This document shows positions 9,701 through 17,959 of a stretch of DNA of 64,000 bases, piece after piece (the stretch's first letter is position 1; every line of letters starts with the position of its first letter). The notes beneath the pieces were generated by a model, which worked only from the letters and a program-made list of their open reading frames with translations, made no database searches and was not told the origin of the DNA. The DNA is from Salipaludibacillus agaradhaerens (GTDB taxonomy: Bacteria; Bacillota; Bacilli; Bacillales; Salisediminibacteriaceae). The position numbers and the translations under genes were made by a program. The stretch is from the NCBI RefSeq assembly GCF_002019735.1, contig NZ_KV917378.1, positions 1,173,869 to 1,237,868 of the forward strand, read 5' to 3'.

Positions 9701-9764
9701 TTAGATCAAATCGTTTATTAACCCACTTCCCGAAGCCATATATATAGATGTGTTTAATCTTCAT
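6759..9764 (-). CDS. yhaN: YhaN, SbcC/Rad50-like AAA+ ATPase
   Basis: Large SMC-like ATPase (1001 aa) that with the YhaO nuclease forms an Mre11/Rad50-type complex acting on DNA ends. Walker A is GYNESGKST (about 35); the C-terminal lobe has the signature ELSRGTGELLYLSIRLALAL and Walker B PIFMDETFVN. Between them are long coiled coils (190-460, 520-860). An unusual hydrophobic hairpin at about 470-512 (two TM-like segments around a VNTNWS turn) sits at the coil apex where SbcC has a zinc hook; YhaN proteins are known to have this, suggesting membrane contact. Overlaps yhaO by 11 bases. Confidence 0.92.
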   Translation of the reverse strand: MKIKHIYIYGFGKWVNKRFDLNNDGINILFGYNESGKSTLMAFINAILFGFPSKRESHYRPRETDKYGGMLTIDTPSYNGIKIERVGGRTNKGSLSVRYPDGRTGNEEDLHKLLKGMDLATFKGIFHFDLDGLQGMKDLNPDDLNHYLYDASMVGASSLNYLDKSLQQASGKLFKPRGQKTDLNILAEKLKNTQQEIKEWETKLDNYEQLQATKQELELELAHLERDEKKLHIDIRYYDHYKTLEPIVKEWNALTADQQEDIEEIKFPEDGLSRLEQLSDKLEEKEALMSYENEKIAELTKKLHTLTDANISADLKRKMTSVINKWPLQEKIIEDLKASRYTEQELLKQRQQIEDEWQLPRTFFNSAHVTNYHLDKFNMLKTRWQTLLTTEDHLTEERRKVQREKEIAEEQKDSEYKHLLAPEEVKELERLTSSESEKKLRKQEYNMLLKQREWLEKEWSRVKRTGQIKKLTLMGLTGLCAVGTIVGYVNTNWSITLALTLLVIIGSSLTWATEKRSRDEIKQLLKDLKAHDEKMATFNNPQGDISKEAYLYAEQRLALHNDKAGHVNTINQNVTFLNTQLQQCENDWQELQEKWEAFNTELDEWCKITKMPPNRDLLFYAHLIEALKEWQRITKEYETVKENLRRLNNEVSDYKATTEWLVANYVSQECDMTIDKQVKALTEFIEKEEEAEKNRSQVRDKLSVHEDLMSKVQKEREQIAISLTNLFGLAHVTNEEAFRRKAHQYNQQKAQLTRKNQLWLQIVTLVPNEKNRAILLDDIIKQDIDSHEKQRQLQEKVTELEKKKKGIMTELSSITLTLKELEESGTYEDKRQTFIALKGEFNHMVKEWAVIQTAQYMIHKVKNIYETERQPKVVQTACELFKRLTEGRYTQLFAPLGEERFIVEREDGQRFDPSELSRGTGELLYLSIRLALALEDVMETCSPIFMDETFVNMDKPRRYQLISLLKEISNERQILFFTCHEHLNQEWQRAFKNVEVHSLYR

Positions 9765-10992
9765 ACGTCTTCCCTTCTTCCAACAAAGCTGTTACGATCA
9801 TTGTTTCTGCTTTAGTGAGTATCTCTTCTTCATCCTCTTCTGTCAACTGTTCAACAAACGGGGCGATTTTTCGGTGATTTATTAAGGAAGATAAGCTTTC
9901 TTTCCATGAGTCGTTATGTGAAAGGTCTTCCCTTACACGGATAACATCTCCAATAATGTGATCTTTGTGTCGCCATTTTTCTCTAATAATTTCTGGAGCG
10001 GTGTTCACAGTAAGTTTATCTATCCAAATAGAGTCATACTCCAGCTCTTCTTGAAGGATGTCCATTAAATCTTCTTGTACTTTCTTTTTAATTAACGTTT
10101 CGTGCAATACACCAGGACCTGTGAAATATAAATGAATCATATACATGTGAGAAGACGATAAATGAGTTATGGTATCTAAAGTATAAGCCATGAGCTCATC
10201 AATCGATTTCATGTCATTAACCTTTACAGTGATGTCCTGCCATTGAACGGGACCTGTCCCAAAGAAAGTAAAAGTGGTGGTTGTTTTCGTCATCTCCACA
10301 TAATAAGCCCCTTTTTCTCCTTGTTCTTTTCGATGACATCCTTGGATATTTCCGGGGTAAATGACAGGTGGATGTGAGTTAATGACTTGCCGTTTATGTA
10401 CATGTCCTAACGCCCAATAATCAAAGCCTACATTTTTCAAATCTACAGTTGAAAAGGGCGCATACGGGTCGTGGTCAACCAGTCCATTTTCCTGACCATG
10501 AAGTAAACCGATATGGTAAGCCTCATCTTCCTTAAGCTTTTTAAATAACGGTACGGGATCATTCATGAAAGCTCGTTCTGGATAACTAAAGCCATAAATA
10601 ATAGCGCGTTCTCCACTTTGGGTAGTGTGAACAGTACGAGACACATGTGTAGGGAAAATATGTACATTCTCAGGCATAGCAATCAGTTGCTCCTTTTGAA
10701 TAAGCGGATCATGATTACCATGGATCACATATAAGGTAATATTGGCCTGGTGAAGCTTTTCAGCCTGTTGTTTAAAGAACCATTGAGCATGAATGGAACG
10801 ATCTTCTTCATGATAGACGTCCCCACTCACTAGAACAAAATCTACTTTTTTTCGAATGGCTTCTTGAACAATCGCGCTAAAGGACTCATAAGTAGCACGA
10901 ATCGCACGATTAACCATAGCTTGATTCATTAGTTTAGTCATTTGAAAAGGTCGCCCAAGGTGTAAATCAGCACAGTGAATAAAACGTATCAT
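9754..10992 (-). CDS. yhaO: YhaO, Mre11/SbcD-like metallophosphoesterase
   Basis: DNA-repair nuclease partner of YhaN. All metallophosphoesterase motifs are visible in order: HCADLHLG (residue 7), SGDVYHEED (about 60), HGNHDP (about 95), LLHGQENG and ALGHVHKR (about 198). Length 412 aa, as in B. subtilis (408). GGAGGAG precedes the ATG at 10992. The order yhaO-yhaN and the overlapping reading frames imply one transcript and stoichiometric expression. Confidence 0.93.
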   Translation of the reverse strand: MIRFIHCADLHLGRPFQMTKLMNQAMVNRAIRATYESFSAIVQEAIRKKVDFVLVSGDVYHEEDRSIHAQWFFKQQAEKLHQANITLYVIHGNHDPLIQKEQLIAMPENVHIFPTHVSRTVHTTQSGERAIIYGFSYPERAFMNDPVPLFKKLKEDEAYHIGLLHGQENGLVDHDPYAPFSTVDLKNVGFDYWALGHVHKRQVINSHPPVIYPGNIQGCHRKEQGEKGAYYVEMTKTTTTFTFFGTGPVQWQDITVKVNDMKSIDELMAYTLDTITHLSSSHMYMIHLYFTGPGVLHETLIKKKVQEDLMDILQEELEYDSIWIDKLTVNTAPEIIREKWRHKDHIIGDVIRVREDLSHNDSWKESLSSLINHRKIAPFVEQLTEEDEEEILTKAETMIVTALLEEGKTYED

Positions 10993-11078
10993 CGTTCTCC
11001 TCCTTTATCCTATTTAAAATTATACCATAAAAGCGAATGAATGTTCGTGTCACTCACGTTTAAAAATATAACACAATT

Positions 11079-11110
11079 AAAAAATCGATCCTAGAGGGAT
11101 CGATTTTTTA
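11079..11110. terminator. Bidirectional terminator
   Basis: AAAAAATCGATCC / GGATCGATTTTTT perfect stem with a 5-base loop, after the gene at 11125-11556 (minus strand) and upstream of yhaO. Confidence 0.9.
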
Positions 11111-11124
11111 ATTTAGTAGATGTT

Positions 11125-11556
11125 TTAAAAATACGGAATGGCTGCTAATGCTGTTAGCGCTGCTAGCGGTAAAATAAGTCGCTGAAATCGTCGCGGTCGG
11201 TATGGGGGAAACGGGCCAGGTCCATATGGAGGGTAAGGGCCATAACCAGGTGGCCCAAATGGCGGTCGCGGTCCATATGGGGGATAGGGGCCGGGCCCGT
11301 AACCTGGTGCGAATTGACGATGCATATTATCTTCGTAGCCAGCTCCAGCACCGTAACCAAATCCTTGTGGCATACCTTCATGGAAAGATGAGCCTTCAGG
11401 CATCATCGATTCACCGCTTGTTGGAACGGCCAGAGAAATATGATCATCATTTACTGATTCAACTATCCCATCATACTGTCTCCCATCGGTTGTCGTAACT
11501 AACACATAGCGATGCAAATGGTTCTCACAGTGTTTTTTAATGTCTTGAATGTTCAT
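11125..11556 (-). CDS. SM-like N-terminus with Pro/Gly/Tyr-rich tail, unknown function
   Basis: The first 60 residues (YVLVTTTDGRQYDGIVESV, then ISLAVP) look like an LSM/SH3-type small beta barrel. The rest is a low-complexity run of GYGPYPPYGPGP-type repeats, ending in a basic RPRRFQR segment and a 17-residue hydrophobic tail. Such composition is typical of Bacillus coat- or exosporium-associated proteins, but that role is inference. AAGGAGG precedes the start. A second Pro/Gly-rich protein with a similar 'TLNDGRRF' beta segment is at 44992-45405. Inserted between yhaO and yhaP, unlike B. subtilis. Confidence 0.75.
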   Translation of the reverse strand: MNIQDIKKHCENHLHRYVLVTTTDGRQYDGIVESVNDDHISLAVPTSGESMMPEGSSFHEGMPQGFGYGAGAGYEDNMHRQFAPGYGPGPYPPYGPRPPFGPPGYGPYPPYGPGPFPPYRPRRFQRLILPLAALTALAAIPYF

Positions 11557-11786
11557 TGTATCGCCTCCTTCTCTGCCCAGTTTATTCAGCGCATGCCTAA
11601 ACGTGACATAAAATTGAGAAGAAGATCATCGTTATTTTATCGCCATCAACGACTGCTATATTCTACATTTTAATGAAGAAGTTGGTACTGGACCTGTATG
11701 ACCGTTCTGCTCATCGCTAAGTTGAAACCATAGTAATTATTACACTCATAGTATCATGTAATAAGATCACTTTATCTCCTTAATGT

Positions 11787-13043
11787 CTATCTGGGCTTAT
11801 TTTTTTTACCCAAAACTAACGCTTGTTTAATGTCTTTTAAAGAAGATGTCTTCCCATAAAGAAGCACACCACCTTTATAAATTCTAGCGCCAATAATGCC
11901 TAAAACACTAATAGAGATCACTAAAAGGCTAATCCCCAAAATCATTTCCCATATAGGAAGATCTAACATCCCAAACCGAAGAAACATGACCATTGGTGTA
12001 AAAAAAGGAATATACGAGGCGATCGTCACAATAGTTGAGTCTGGTGATGTTAAGCCAAACATAGAAATGAGAAAAGCCACGACAATAATGAGTGTAAGTG
12101 GTGTAATTAACTGGTTAACATCTTCAATGCGACTTACTAAGGAACCAAGTACTGCAGAAATTGTAGCGTAAAATAAATAACCTAATACAAAAAAAATAAA
12201 GGCATAAAAAAGTATCGATAAAGGCACTTCTTCAACTGAAAGGAGGTCACTTACAACTCCTCCTGAAACGATATTCTCACGTATTGAAGCAACCCCAACT
12301 ACTAATATAAGTAAAAATTGCACGATACCTAACAGTGCAATCCCTGATATTTTAGCAAATAGTTGAATGACGGGATGGACGCTCGAAATAAGAATTTCCA
12401 TCACGCGTGATGACTTCTCAGTTGCTACTTCAAGGGCAATCATATTACCGTAAGCAATGACAGAAAAATAAATAACCACGACAAGAATATTAACTAAAAA
12501 TCGAGCTGTATTTAGTTCAGTCTCTGTTTTAGCTGTTTCACTTAATGCTTCAATATTGAATGATACAGGGGTATGTAAGATATGTAATTGTGCCTCTTCA
12601 ATCCCTAATTTTTCTGTAGCTCTGGCTACTTTTACAAGTTGCAACGCCTGTTCCAATTGTTGAGCTGTCCCTTGATCTGCCATTGTGAGCGCACGATAAT
12701 TGGCTTCTGGAAGGCCTGCTTCGTTCAACGTTAATAAGAGCAACCCATCCCACTTCCCATCAATCACTTCCTGTTCTGCTTGAGAGATGGTTAATTCTAT
12801 TTTTTCAAGAGTATAGTCATCTGCATATACAGTCGACTCTTCTTCAAGTTCAAAATAAAGCACCTCCTCCTCTGCTATGACAGCAATTTTATCTACTTTT
12901 TCCTCCTCGACAAACGCTATTATACGGTCGATGTTCGTAATACCACCTACAACAAATAAGGTGAGGAGCGTAGAAAAAATAAAAGATTTGGATAACACTT
13001 TGTATCGAAACGTATGTAGCATAATAATGAAAAATTTAGTCAT
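11787..13043 (-). CDS. yhaP: YhaP, ABC-2 type transporter permease
   Basis: Integral membrane subunit, 418 aa: TM1 at about 20-40, a large extracytoplasmic loop (45-170), then five or six TM segments to about 395. The loop-then-TMs pattern is that of NatB/YhaP permeases. Start: GGGAG at 13050-13054 is followed by ATG at 13043, giving an 8-base overlap with yhaQ; a longer upstream extension would run inside yhaQ and is rejected. Pairs with YhaQ as an exporter, in NatAB-type systems for Na+; substrate here unknown. Confidence 0.88.
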   Translation of the reverse strand: MTKFFIIMLHTFRYKVLSKSFIFSTLLTLFVVGGITNIDRIIAFVEEEKVDKIAVIAEEEVLYFELEEESTVYADDYTLEKIELTISQAEQEVIDGKWDGLLLLTLNEAGLPEANYRALTMADQGTAQQLEQALQLVKVARATEKLGIEEAQLHILHTPVSFNIEALSETAKTETELNTARFLVNILVVVIYFSVIAYGNMIALEVATEKSSRVMEILISSVHPVIQLFAKISGIALLGIVQFLLILVVGVASIRENIVSGGVVSDLLSVEEVPLSILFYAFIFFVLGYLFYATISAVLGSLVSRIEDVNQLITPLTLIIVVAFLISMFGLTSPDSTIVTIASYIPFFTPMVMFLRFGMLDLPIWEMILGISLLVISISVLGIIGARIYKGGVLLYGKTSSLKDIKQALVLGKKNKPR

Positions 13044-13935
13044 AAGAAGCTCCCGCCTTCTCAATAAAAATATCATGTAATGACGGTTCTTCCAGATGAA
13101 ATTTCCGAACAAACCCACGTCCTTGTATAAGCTTAAATAGTTGCTGCGACACTTCCTCGCTTGCTACTTGTAATTCTAGTCCACCAGTATGTGCTTTCCA
13201 GTTAATCACACCATCTACTTTTGTGAGAAAAGACAAATCAAAATCTGCTAAAACGCTCACACTTTTCTTACCAAAATCCCGTTTAATATCTAGCAAACGG
13301 CCTGAAACAACAGGTTTTCCATCATGGAGAATACAGAGATTTTCACATAGCTCCTCAACATGTTCCATTCTGTGTGAGGAAAATAAAATCGTTTTACCTT
13401 CTTCTTTTAAATCCTTCACCGCATTTTTTAATAGTTCAACATTCAGGGGATCTAAACCACTAAAAGGCTCATCAAGAATAAGTAATTCGGGAGAATGAAT
13501 AACTGACGTAATAAATTGCACTTTCTGTTGATTACCTTTTGACAGCTCACCGACTTTTTTGTTAATATAATCGCTAATTTTAAACTTTTTGGCCCATTTC
13601 TCAAGCTCTAATAAGATCTCGTGCTTTTTCATCCCTTTCAATCTACCCAAGTATATAAGCTGCTGCTTAACCGTCAGCTTTGGATATAAGCCTCTCTCTT
13701 CCGGCAAGTACCCGATTAAATGACTAGTATGGTAGTTTAAGGCCTGTCCTTTCCATGTTATGTCACCTTCTGTCTGAGCAATTAAACCTAGTATCATCCG
13801 AAACGTCGTTGTTTTACCAGCTCCATTCACCCCTAGTATGCCAAACATCTGATTTTTTTCAATATGCAATGTAAGATTATCAACAGCAACCGTATCATTA
13901 TATATTTTAGAAACGTTTAATAATTTTAATGACAT
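13036..13935 (-). CDS. yhaQ: YhaQ, ABC transporter ATP-binding protein
   Basis: Cytoplasmic ATPase of 299 aa with Walker A GVNGAGKTT (about 35), Q-loop, signature LSKGNQQKV (about 133) and Walker B LLILDEPFSGLD (about 155), H-loop SSHRM. NatA-like C-terminal extension. Precedes and overlaps yhaP. Same order as yhaQ-yhaP in B. subtilis, where the pair flanks yhaO-yhaN. Confidence 0.92.
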   Translation of the reverse strand: MSLKLLNVSKIYNDTVAVDNLTLHIEKNQMFGILGVNGAGKTTTFRMILGLIAQTEGDITWKGQALNYHTSHLIGYLPEERGLYPKLTVKQQLIYLGRLKGMKKHEILLELEKWAKKFKISDYINKKVGELSKGNQQKVQFITSVIHSPELLILDEPFSGLDPLNVELLKNAVKDLKEEGKTILFSSHRMEHVEELCENLCILHDGKPVVSGRLLDIKRDFGKKSVSVLADFDLSFLTKVDGVINWKAHTGGLELQVASEEVSQQLFKLIQGRGFVRKFHLEEPSLHDIFIEKAGASYD

Positions 13936-14133
13936 TCATATTCCTCTCCTTCTCCTTTAACATATCAAAAAAAATGACCTTCTTGCTATATGTTTATTAT
14001 CCGGCAGACCATATTAATGGAAAAGTCATGAGTTTTATATAAACTGCTAGTTATGGCTTTGGAAAAGCGAAGTATCAACTTTAATAACCTCTTCGGCTAA
14101 CAATTATGAAAGGGTAACAACATAATGACGTTG

Positions 14134-14143
14134 CCCCCCCCCC
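14134..14143. repeat. Homopolymeric run of ten C
   Basis: Ten consecutive C residues in an intergenic AT-rich context between yhaQ and the zinc-ribbon gene. Unusual in a low-GC genome and a possible slippage site or assembly-error site; no coding frame crosses it. Confidence 0.6.
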
Positions 14144-14161
14144 TTTGTAGTCACAACAGAC

Positions 14162-14204
14162 AAAAAATCGCCTGTCCTTTCAAAACTCTAAAAGGGCGGC
14201 GATT
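14162..14204 (-). terminator. Terminator of the zinc-ribbon membrane protein gene
   Basis: On the minus strand AATCGCCGCCCTTTT pairs with GAAAGGACAGGCGATT (with small bulges), followed by a T-run. Confidence 0.7.
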
Positions 14205-14237
14205 TGTATGTCACGTTTTGCTTTCATAGACGCATAT

Positions 14238-15056
14238 TTATAAGAAAGGGTTATTTCTCAGAAACATATCAGCGTATAAATCAATTGTGAGTGTTTCAAA
14301 TATAGCATAACCAGCAAACACGATTATCACTGCAAAAATTGGATCAAAGCTTACTTTCGTTTCATCTCGTAATGTAAGTAATGCAACAATCGCCGCCATA
14401 TATAGTCCAATCGTAATAAGCATATCCAAAATCAGGATTAACTGTAACATACCAGTAAAATTAAGGATAAAATAAGCGGCAGTTACTACTATTATGACTG
14501 TATAAAGAGTGCCATAGCGAGCCACCACATCGTGAAAAGAAATCGTTTCTGCTTTCATCACAAATTTTAAAACAGCGAATAATAAAGCAGCTACCACTAA
14601 TGATGATATAATAAGATAGAAAAATGGCTGGATGAAATAGTCAACAAAACTTACATTTGATGATATATATGCGTTAGAACGATTAACCAAATAACTACTT
14701 AATGCGAACAATAATGCATAAACAGCAATATTAATGTAGCCGAAAATGAAATCACTCGGGCGGTTTTCTACACTTCGTGCCAGTGGTGCCTTGAGCGATT
14801 GCAAAAAGAAGTTCCAATAGTTTGCCGCTGTTTCTTTTGTTTTTTCTACATATTCGTTTGCTTGTTTACTACTCGTTGACTCCTCAACCGAAGCTTCAAC
14901 AACATCATCGCTTTCAGCTGTAGTTGCAGCTGTTTCTTCTTTTTCAAAAGCTTCAAGAGAACGATCTACTCCTTCATTCCCCTCAAGTGATTCACCACAA
15001 TTCGTACAAAATTTGTCCTCAGTCTTTACCTCATAGTCACATTTTTGACACGTCAT
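14238..15056 (-). CDS. Zinc-ribbon multi-pass membrane protein
   Basis: The N-terminus has a zinc ribbon with two CxxC pairs (CQKC at 3-6, CTNC at 17-20), followed by an acidic, Ser/Thr-rich linker (25-95) and about five TM segments between 105 and 265. Many Bacillaceae have such 'zinc ribbon + Yip1-like membrane' proteins; function is not known. GGGAGAG precedes the ATG. Single gene with its own terminator. Confidence 0.8.
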   Translation of the reverse strand: MTCQKCDYEVKTEDKFCTNCGESLEGNEGVDRSLEAFEKEETAATTAESDDVVEASVEESTSSKQANEYVEKTKETAANYWNFFLQSLKAPLARSVENRPSDFIFGYINIAVYALLFALSSYLVNRSNAYISSNVSFVDYFIQPFFYLIISSLVVAALLFAVLKFVMKAETISFHDVVARYGTLYTVIIVVTAAYFILNFTGMLQLILILDMLITIGLYMAAIVALLTLRDETKVSFDPIFAVIIVFAGYAIFETLTIDLYADMFLRNNPFL

Positions 15057-15833
15057 CTAATCTCTCCCTATTTTTATATCAATTTATAATTACAACACTC
15101 AATCGCAGTCTCTCCCTATTGACATATCGAATATAAAAAAGTCATTAGCCATTGCTTTTATTGAGTGATTGGAATTAGGTACCTAGCTATTTCTGTATGT
15201 TGAAACACGTTTTATAAGCACAAAGGTTTCAGAAACAACATAAATTATGCAATTCGATCGTTGTATAAGGAAATTATTATGTAGTTAAGTATCATATTCC
15301 CATTTCAACATAACACTTTACAATTATACTATAAGTTTCAGTAATTAAAAGTTCTTTAACTAAAATAGTATTATTTACCTCTAAAACGTTATTTATTATA
15401 AAAATAGGTATTTAAAACTAGACTTAAATGCCTATTCATATAAAAATAGAAACATGCCTTATTCTCACTTATGCGATGCTATCAATTCGTCATATTCTTA
15501 TGTACCCCTTTAACAGAAAATCCTTTTTTTAACTTTTATCTCACACTTAAGGGGCAGTAAAACCCCCACCTGAAAACTTAAGAAGATCGAAAAGTTTAGG
15601 TCGAGGATAAACTGCTCCTAAAGGTCAGATAAGTTAAACTAACAATCAGTGGGGGGTGAAAGAAAACTCCCACGGATTGAAGCTTAGCATTATATCTTTC
15701 TTAAGATCCTAATATGTTATTCATTTCTTCATTTTTTTGAATATTTTTATTTCAAACTTTAACTTAATGGAGTCCATCCCCTTTTGTATAGCAACAAAAT
15801 TCGTACAAAGGGATGAGGGACGCCCTCCTCATT
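15057..15833. other. Long gene-free AT-rich region
   Basis: 777 bases without an ORF that has a ribosome binding site. The left part is plain AT-rich sequence; 15536-15665 holds a repeat-like hairpin element described separately; near 15775-15830 two imperfect inverted repeats could form a weak terminator for the thioesterase gene. Confidence 0.5.
15536..15665 (-). repeat. Hairpin-bounded element related to the interspersed repeats
   Basis: Minus-strand reading contains CCCCCCACTGATTGTTAGTT, identical over about 19 bases to 28136-28156, and ends with GGTGGGGGTTTTACTGCCCC, comparable to the GG-rich GTTTTACGGAC block of the other copies. The two ends (ACCCCCACCTG and CAGTGGGGGGT) can pair, enclosing about 90 bases. 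No ORF. Could be a structured RNA or a miniature mobile element. Confidence 0.5.
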
Positions 15834-16268
15834 TTATGCTTTACCTTGAGAGTAGAAAGTTCCTGTTATTTTATTAAGAAGTTGGGCTTTATCATTATGT
15901 ATTGTGCATTCAACAAATTGAACATGTCCACCTTTCCTAATAAATGACGCTTTTGCAGTGAGGGTACCTGATGTAGCTGTTTTTATAAATTGTGTTTTTA
16001 ACTCAAGAGTGACTGACGGCTCGTTATTAAAAGCGGCGCACAAATGCCCCATAGCTGTATCAGCAATATAGGCCATGATACCTCCGTGTATATAGCCAAG
16101 TTGATTGTACATAACGTCCGTAATAGGGACGACTAATGTAACAGTTTCCTCCTTTTCATCATAAATGAATTCAAAATCCATAAGTGAATATAAAAATAAG
16201 TCGGGGCTCGCATTATTATGAGCTTGAACCGCTTTTTTCGTTTTATTTATCATTATTTTCTCATCCAT
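15834..16268 (-). CDS. PaaI-type hotdog thioesterase
   Basis: A 144-aa hotdog-fold protein. The motif GYIHGGIMAYIADTAMG (about 58-74) is the hotdog helix with the HGG turn of PaaI/YigI-type acyl-CoA thioesterases. Likely hydrolyses acyl-CoA or aryl-CoA esters in the cytoplasm; substrate unknown. Start: AAAGGAGTG lies 7 bases upstream of the ATG at 16268; the longer frame from 16292 begins ahead of this ribosome binding site and is rejected. Confidence 0.85.
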   Translation of the reverse strand: MDEKIMINKTKKAVQAHNNASPDLFLYSLMDFEFIYDEKEETVTLVVPITDVMYNQLGYIHGGIMAYIADTAMGHLCAAFNNEPSVTLELKTQFIKTATSGTLTAKASFIRKGGHVQFVECTIHNDKAQLLNKITGTFYSQGKA

Positions 16269-16357
16269 TTGTTCCACTCCTTTTTTACACATCTTCTTTC
16301 ATTATAACGCGAGAGAATGAAAAAAAGGAAAGCCGTCCTTATAGAATCTACTACAAA

Positions 16358-16398
16358 AACTGAAAAGTCAGTGCTGTCTAGTTTGACAAGCACTGACT
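16358..16398 (-). terminator. Terminator after the HAD hydrolase gene
   Basis: AGTCAGTGCTTGTC / GACAGCACTGACT stem on the minus strand, followed by TTTCAGTTTTT. Confidence 0.75.
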
Positions 16399-16491
16399 GA
16401 ATAAAATTGATTACTAACGGCTATTATTAAAAAAGGAGGCGTGTAAATGTACATGTCCTCCCTGTCAAACATTCGTATATTAAAGGGATGT

Positions 16492-17355
16492 CTATCTCAA
16501 TTCTCTTACATGATTATCTACACGGAGTTGTTTTCTGAACACTTCTTTAACCATATACCCTACACCATTCTGATCATTCGAACGCGTAATCCAATTAGCA
16601 GCATCCTTTACTATCTCTGGGGCATCACCGATGGCTACCCCCAACCCCGCTAACTGTATCATATCCTTATCTCTTATATCCGCTCCTACAGCAACCATTT
16701 CATCTGGTGAGATTCCGAGTTTGCTACCGAGATACTGCAGGGCAAGAGCCTTTGACGCATTTTCATGGGTAATAGATAATGCCCCTTCTTTATTACTTAC
16801 AAGCTTTATCCCTTTAACAGTTTCTTGTAATTCGTCAAAAGCGTCTTCTTTTTCTCGTTTGTTCCAAAAATGTACTTTAATATTTAATACACTTAAGGGC
16901 TGATCAATTAATCGATGACTTGGTGATTCAACATAGTATACTGGGTAAAACAATGGATCAGTCAATTGCATTTGCATTCTGCCGATCAATTGATTTTTTT
17001 GACGAGTTTTATTAGCAATCACATATTTTTCATGGAATAACCGGAAATGACAATGATAATTTTCAAGAATATCAACAATTTGATAAACAGTATCAGCACT
17101 TATTCTCCGCTCAAATATAGGCTCTTTCACATCGGCTGCTAAAAATGCCCCCTCGTGTGTGATCAAGAAAGGTGCAGGTAATTTTAATGTTTTGGCTATC
17201 TTTCTTGCTGATAAGAAAGCTCTTCCTGTTGCAAGGGTTATATAAACACCCTTTTCTTTGACATAATCAATAGCTTCCTTTGTCTCCTTTGTTAATCGAA
17301 AATTCGATTTTAAAAGGGTGTCATCGATGTCTAACGCAAGTAAGCGATATGCCAT
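16492..17355 (-). CDS. Cof-type HAD-IIB family phosphatase
   Basis: 287 aa with HAD motif I LDIDDTLL (residues 8-15), motif II TGR, a C2b cap in the middle and motif IV GADIRDKDMIQLAGLGVAIGDA near 230. Members (YkrA, YwpJ, YitU and others in B. subtilis) dephosphorylate sugar phosphates, FMN precursors or other small metabolites; substrate cannot be told from sequence. GGGGG ribosome binding site upstream and its own terminator: monocistronic. Confidence 0.9.
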   Translation of the reverse strand: MAYRLLALDIDDTLLKSNFRLTKETKEAIDYVKEKGVYITLATGRAFLSARKIAKTLKLPAPFLITHEGAFLAADVKEPIFERRISADTVYQIVDILENYHCHFRLFHEKYVIANKTRQKNQLIGRMQMQLTDPLFYPVYYVESPSHRLIDQPLSVLNIKVHFWNKREKEDAFDELQETVKGIKLVSNKEGALSITHENASKALALQYLGSKLGISPDEMVAVGADIRDKDMIQLAGLGVAIGDAPEIVKDAANWITRSNDQNGVGYMVKEVFRKQLRVDNHVRELR

Positions 17356-17416
17356 GGTTGTATCCCCCTTAATTCAGTGTTGATACTATATATGAGCGGC
17401 AACGAATGATTAGAAC

Positions 17417-17449
17417 AAAAGGCACCCCGTATTTGACGGGATGCCTTTA
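17417..17449. terminator. Terminator between yheA and the HAD gene
   Basis: AAAGGCACCCCGT / ACGGGATGCCTTT stem with a 5-base loop; serves yheA on the minus strand. Confidence 0.75.
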
Positions 17450-17473
17450 TGAAACAGTTTTATTTTTTGCTGA

Positions 17474-17827
17474 TTAGCCTTCTTGGTCCACACCATATAG
17501 TTCTTCTAATGGCTCAGTAATAATTTTATTTAATTCACCAACCATTTGACTCATCCGCTGTTCTTCTTCCATTAACTTTGAGATAACATCATGTTGCTGA
17601 ACGAGTTCAAATTGCTTCTGAGCACTTTGAATTTCTTCTTCAGAGATTTGTTCACCTTGCATTTGTTTTTGTTGAAGTTCCATTTGAACTTGGCGGAAAT
17701 TATCGAGCATGCGCTTAGCAACCTCATCATTGTTTACTTCATTGTGTAAGTTGCGGAGCTTTGTGAACTCCTCGCTCTCTTTTAATTCGCGTGCCAACTC
17801 ATTTGCTTTGTCGTAAGGGTTTCCCAT
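17474..17827 (-). CDS. yheA: YheA, YlbF/YmcA-family protein
   Basis: 117-aa helical protein closely resembling B. subtilis YheA (LQQKQMxGE, VQQHD, EEQRMSQMVGELNKII, PLEELYG). YlbF, YmcA and YaaT form a complex that stimulates RNase Y-dependent maturation and sporulation entry; YheA is a paralogue of unknown role. AAGGAGG lies 10 bases upstream of the ATG at 17827; an upstream extension has no ribosome binding site. Followed by yheB in the reading direction's upstream side, as in B. subtilis. Confidence 0.92.
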   Translation of the reverse strand: MGNPYDKANELARELKESEEFTKLRNLHNEVNNDEVAKRMLDNFRQVQMELQQKQMQGEQISEEEIQSAQKQFELVQQHDVISKLMEEEQRMSQMVGELNKIITEPLEELYGVDQEG

Positions 17828-17959
17828 TTCAATTGTCCTCCTTAAAGTTATATGTATGTGTTCATACATCACAGTCCATCTAGCTTAAATTTCAACATAC
17901 CTTGGACTCTTAAACGACTATAACATGAATGAACTACAATTTCATACCGTGACGGATAT

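Noticed and set aside
11202-11498. Plus-strand ORF opposite the Pro/Gly-rich gene
   Set aside because: GC-rich repeat coding suppresses stops on the other strand; no ribosome binding site and no sensible protein.
13043-13118. N-terminal extension of yhaP
   Set aside because: It would overlap yhaQ by 83 bases and lacks a ribosome binding site; the start at 13043 has one and matches the family length.
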